Assembly: GCA_040755415.1 (NCBI GenBank)
Contig: JBFMAZ010000041.1
Span: 1-8,733, forward strand
Source of the DNA: QYQD01 sp040755415
Lineage (GTDB): Bacteria; Desulfobacterota; QYQD01
Length of the DNA stretch: 8,733 nucleotides
Reading direction: 5' to 3'
Position 1 is the stretch's first letter; the number at the start of each line of letters is the position of its first letter. The notes beneath the pieces are model-generated. The model did no database searches, was not told the origin of the DNA, and saw only the letters and a list, made by a program, of their open reading frames with translations. The position numbers and the translations under genes were made by a program. Of the stretch, positions 7,032 through 8,733 are shown piece by piece.

Positions 7032-7047
7032 TGGTATGGAATTTGCT
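7032..7047 (+). promoter_or_regulatory. Sigma-54 promoter for flgB-flgC-fliE
   Basis: TGGTATGGAATTTGCT fits TGGYAYRNNNNTTGCW at every defined position, with GG at 7033-7034 and GC at 7045-7046, 10 nt apart. The predicted transcription start is near 7057-7059, exactly at the left edge of the repeat element that fills the leader. The FlrC-type regulator encoded immediately upstream is the obvious activator; rod operons are FlrC/FleR-dependent class III genes in Vibrio and Pseudomonas. The match is direct; use in vivo is inferred. Confidence 0.88.
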
Positions 7048-7056
7048 TTAAAATTT

Positions 7057-7253
7057 AACCACAGAGAAGACAAAAAATGTTGTTAAGAAAATTCGAAATC
7101 CGAAGCACGAAATTCGAAACAATACCAAATGACCAAAGCTCAAAATTTAAAACGATTATATTAGGGCCATTTGAACATTTTGAATTTGTTTCGGATTTCG
7201 ATATTCGATATTTGAATTTGATTGCAGCTATGCCGTATATTTTTTCTGTGGTT
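7057..7253. repeat. ~195 bp imperfect inverted-repeat element with CCACAGAG ends (copy 2)
   Basis: Left end AACCACAGAG (7057-7066), right end TTCTGTGGTT (7244-7253). The left arm has aaattcgaaatccgaagcac (identical to copy 1 over about 20 nt) and the right arm has tttgtttcggatttcgatat; the arms are imperfectly complementary. Orientation is the same as copy 1 at 150-346. The element fills nearly the whole predicted 5' leader of flgB, so the flgB mRNA would begin with a very long interrupted hairpin. A 61-codon frame inside it (7077-7262) parallels the repeat-encoded frame of copy 1 and is not a gene. Confidence 0.8.
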
Positions 7254-7262
7254 ATTTTCTAA

Positions 7263-7271
7263 GGAAGGGAG
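7263..7271 (+). promoter_or_regulatory. RBS fixing the flgB start at ATG 7279
   Basis: The purine-rich tract GGAAGGGAG ends 7 nt before ATG 7279. This rules out the longer in-frame start at 7222, which lies inside the repeat element and would add 19 residues foreign to FlgB. Confidence 0.8.
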
Positions 7272-7278
7272 AAAGCAG

Positions 7279-7665
7279 ATGGGCGAAGGATTATTTACGC
7301 ATACCATGCAGGTTCTTAAACGGTCGCTGGATGTCCGTCTCCTGAAACATGGCCTGACTACGAGTAATGTGGCCAATGCCGAGGTCCCCGGCTTTAAGCC
7401 AAAGGACATATCCTTTAAAGATGCTATGTGTACGGCCGTAGAAGGGGCTGATCTGCAACTCATCAGGACCAGCCGCCGCCATCTGCCTGCCGGAGATGAG
7501 GATAATTTATTGGCCCGCGCCGTCGAATCCCCTTACCAGGGGGTGGATATAGACCAGGAAATGGCTAAGCTGGCGGAAAATAACCTGATGTACCAGGCCT
7601 CTATACAGCTTTTGGCAAAAAAGTTTGAAAATATAAAAGCGGCCATAATTGAAGGGGGTAAATGA
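7279..7665 (+). CDS. flgB: Flagellar basal-body rod protein FlgB
   Basis: 128 residues, close to the usual FlgB length. It forms part of the proximal rod, which spans the periplasm from the MS ring, and is exported by the flagellar type III apparatus without a cleaved signal. The N-terminal rod motif is clear: SNVANAEVPGFKPKDISF (29-46), matching the family pattern N-ANAxTPGYKxxDxxF. The conserved C-terminal helix contains VDIDQEMAKLAENNLMYQA (89-107), typical of FlgB. The stop codon overlaps the first possible ATG of flgC (ATGA, 7662-7665), so the two genes are translationally coupled. It is the first gene after the sigma-54 promoter at 7032 and is separated from it by the repeat-filled leader. 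Confidence 0.97.
   Translation: MGEGLFTHTMQVLKRSLDVRLLKHGLTTSNVANAEVPGFKPKDISFKDAMCTAVEGADLQLIRTSRRHLPAGDEDNLLARAVESPYQGVDIDQEMAKLAENNLMYQASIQLLAKKFENIKAAIIEGGK
7652..7658 (+). promoter_or_regulatory. RBS favouring the flgC start at ATG 7668
   Basis: AAGGGGG lies 9 nt before ATG 7668 but only 3 nt before ATG 7662. The later ATG therefore fits ribosome spacing better and gives the usual FlgC start MDLLTAMSISASGL. Confidence 0.6.
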
Positions 7666-7667
7666 TT

Positions 7668-8105
7668 ATGGATCTTTTAACGGCGATGAGCATCAGTGCT
7701 TCAGGGCTAACGGCACAGCGCGCCCGTATGAACGTAGTCTCCAGCAACCTGGCCAATGTTCAGACTACGCAGACGCCGGAAGGGGGGCCATACCGGGCCA
7801 GGTCTATAGTCTTTATGGCCAAACCGGTACAGGAAGATTTTAAGGCCGCCCTGGCCGATAAGTTGCATGAAGGCATGCAGGGCGTAGAGGTTTTAGGTGT
7901 GATTGAGGATAGGGAAGATTTCAAAGAGATGTATGATCCGACCCATCCGGATGCCGATGAACGCGGAGTCGTCCGCATGCCGAATGTTAATGTCATGGAA
8001 GAAATGGTGGACATGCTTTCGGCAACCCGTGCCTATGAGGCCAATGTAACCGCTATCAACGCCGCCAAGAGCATGGCCTTAAAGACGCTGGAGATAGGAA
8101 AGTAA
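7668..8105 (+). CDS. flgC: Flagellar basal-body rod protein FlgC
   Basis: 145 residues from ATG 7668; ATG 7662 would add two. FlgC is a proximal rod subunit that stacks with FlgB and FlgF. The N-terminus has MDLLTAMSISASGLTAQRAR and the rod motif SSNLANVQTTQTPEGGPYR (25-43), the FlgC-specific form ending in EGGPYR. The C-terminal helix VNVMEEMVDMLSATRAYEAN (107-126) is the family signature, with the NAAKSM tail. The coding sequence is complete and of normal length. The gap to fliE is 181 bp and filled by repeats, although these genes are usually tightly packed. Confidence 0.97.
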   Translation: MDLLTAMSISASGLTAQRARMNVVSSNLANVQTTQTPEGGPYRARSIVFMAKPVQEDFKAALADKLHEGMQGVEVLGVIEDREDFKEMYDPTHPDADERGVVRMPNVNVMEEMVDMLSATRAYEANVTAINAAKSMALKTLEIGK

Positions 8106-8117
8106 TTTTAAGCGAAC

Positions 8118-8149
8118 AGCTATCAGTGAAAAGCTGACCGCTGATAGCT
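8118..8149. repeat. Hairpin between flgC and fliE
   Basis: Perfect 9 bp arms AGCTATCAG (8118-8126) and CTGATAGCT (8141-8149) enclose a 14 nt loop that itself has AGCTGAC, a partial echo of the arm. It starts 12 nt after the flgC stop. There is no T-tract, so it is not a classical terminator; it may protect the flgBC mRNA 3' end or be another dispersed intergenic repeat. Confidence 0.7.
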
Positions 8150-8174
8150 TAATAACTCATTTACTATAAGATAA

Positions 8175-8265
8175 GCAACGTCACTGGTCATTAGTCATCG
8201 GTCAATGGTCAACTGTGGAAGATTGATTGTTTTTACCAGTGACAAATGACTATTGACTAATGACA
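8175..8265. repeat. 91 bp GTCATTAGTCA repeat, right member of an inverted pair
   Basis: It is the reverse complement of 4144-4233 with about 90% identity by eye. The outer ~30 bases on each side are nearly or fully identical, and differences are concentrated in the centre. Its last bases (ctaatgaca) create an ATG at 8260 in frame with fliE, giving a false N-terminal extension of nine residues. Confidence 0.88.
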
Positions 8266-8273
8266 TCACTATC

Positions 8274-8278
8274 GGAGG
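8274..8278 (+). promoter_or_regulatory. RBS fixing the fliE start at ATG 8287
   Basis: A strong GGAGG lies 8 nt before ATG 8287. The earlier in-frame ATG 8260 is inside a repeat and has no such sequence. Confidence 0.85.
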
Positions 8279-8286
8279 TTGTTTCC

Positions 8287-8592
8287 ATGAGTCCTAAGAG
8301 TATAACCCCGGATATTCCTGTATCCTTTAATAACACGGGGTCTGGTTTCAGAGATATAAAAAAGGCATCTGGAGCCAGCTTCGGTGATCAGCTTAAGAAA
8401 TATCTCTCCGAAGTAAACGAATTACAGCAGGTTGCTGATAAAAAGGTCGAGGAGTTGGCCTCCGGCCAGAATGCTAACCTGCATGAAACGCTGGTCACCA
8501 TGGAAAAGGCTAATATTTCATTTCGCATGATGATGCAGATTCGGAATAAAATTATTTCAGCCTATGAAGAAGTCATGCGTATGCAGTTCTAA
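8287..8592 (+). CDS. fliE: Flagellar hook-basal body complex protein FliE
   Basis: 101 residues, the normal FliE length. FliE is the adaptor that joins the MS ring (FliF) to the proximal rod and is one of the first exported substrates. After a variable N-terminus, the conserved part begins at SFGDQLKKYLSEVNELQQVA (31-50). It ends in the family hallmarks LHETLVTMEKANISFRMMMQ (65-84) and RNKIISAYEEVMRMQF at the C-terminus. The order flgB-flgC-fliE is the classic one and usually continues with fliF and fliG, presumably beyond this window. No separate promoter is seen in the 181 bp gap, so read-through from the sigma-54 promoter at 7032 is assumed. Confidence 0.97.
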   Translation: MSPKSITPDIPVSFNNTGSGFRDIKKASGASFGDQLKKYLSEVNELQQVADKKVEELASGQNANLHETLVTMEKANISFRMMMQIRNKIISAYEEVMRMQF

Positions 8593-8597
8593 AATTT

Positions 8598-8645
8598 CGA
8601 ATTTCGAAATTCGTAACATTTTAGGTTTTTGAAAAATATACCTAA
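8598..8645. repeat. Short palindromes after fliE
   Basis: A perfect 16 bp palindrome CGAATTTCGAAATTCG lies at 8598-8613, starting 5 nt after the fliE stop. Its aattcgaaa wording resembles the arms of the CCACAGAG elements, so it may be a remnant. A second weak inverted repeat, TTAGGT (8621-8626) with ACCTAA (8640-8645), encloses TTTTTGAAAAA. Neither is G/C-rich enough to be a convincing terminator. Confidence 0.55.
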
Positions 8646-8680
8646 GCAAGGCGCTATAAGGGCCAAAATCCCCCTCAATC

Positions 8681-8733
8681 CCCCTTTTCCAAAGGGGGAA
8701 GTGTTTCTCCTCCCTTTGGAAAAGGGAGGTTGG
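8681..8733. repeat. Right copy of the window-end C/G-rich hairpin repeat
   Basis: It matches 31-83 in the same orientation with two mismatches over 53 nt and contains both hairpins (CCCCTTTTCC/AAAGGGG type and CCTCCCTT/AAGGGAGG). It is preceded by a related CCCCCTC tract at 8670-8675. The repeat runs to the window edge and may continue. Confidence 0.85.

Noticed and set aside
4144..8265. Composite transposon bounded by inverted repeats
   Set aside because: The enclosed genes are ordinary flagellar genes in their expected order with no transposase, and the repeats have the look of dispersed intergenic elements.

Overview
This window is a flagellar regulatory and early-structural locus. It most likely comes from a deltaproteobacterium in the broad sense (Desulfobacterota-like). 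Three things suggest this: several sigma-54 activators of NtrC type next to flagellar rod genes, a cytoplasmic PAS histidine kinase of FlrB/FleS type, and gaps packed with short palindromic repeats of kinds I associate with that group and with environmental genomes. The taxonomic call is inference. All six or seven real genes are on the + strand.

Layout, left to right. 1-379: tandem C/G-rich hairpin repeats, then a ~195 bp imperfect inverted-repeat element with CCACAGAG/CTCTGTGG ends. 380-1786: a sigma-54-dependent response regulator (receiver, AAA+, Fis-type HTH). 1787-2131: a gap with an excellent sigma-54 promoter (TGGCATACTCCTTGCT, 1916-1931) and a GTCATTCC-type multi-hairpin repeat. 2132-4159: an exported TPR protein. 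4258-5520: a PAS histidine kinase (flrB-like). 5651-7027: a second sigma-54 response regulator (flrC-like). 7032-7047: a second perfect sigma-54 promoter (TGGTATGGAATTTGCT), followed at once by another copy of the CCACAGAG element. 7279-8592: flgB, flgC and fliE, the proximal-rod and rod-to-MS-ring genes. 8593-8733: palindromes and a second copy of the repeat seen at the left end.

How the genes probably work together (inference): the arrangement resembles the Vibrio/Pseudomonas cascade, in which a first sigma-54 activator switches on flrBC and phosphorylated FlrC then switches on class III rod and hook genes. Here the promoter at 1916 would drive TPR-flrB-flrC, and the promoter at 7032 would drive flgB-flgC-fliE and probably genes beyond the window. 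Two departures stand out. The kinase has Ser in place of the phosphoacceptor His of the H-box, although its ATP-binding domain looks intact. The first activator has GAFTHA in place of the sigma-54-contacting GAFTGA loop, whereas the second activator has the canonical motif.

Every gap of more than a few bases holds a repeat: at least five families in 8.7 kb. One family forms a near-identical inverted pair (4144-4233 and 8175-8265) that brackets flrB-flrC-flgB-flgC. Its left copy supplies the last codons and the stop of the TPR gene, and its right copy supplies a false upstream start for fliE. No RNA gene, transposase, integrase or CRISPR array is visible.
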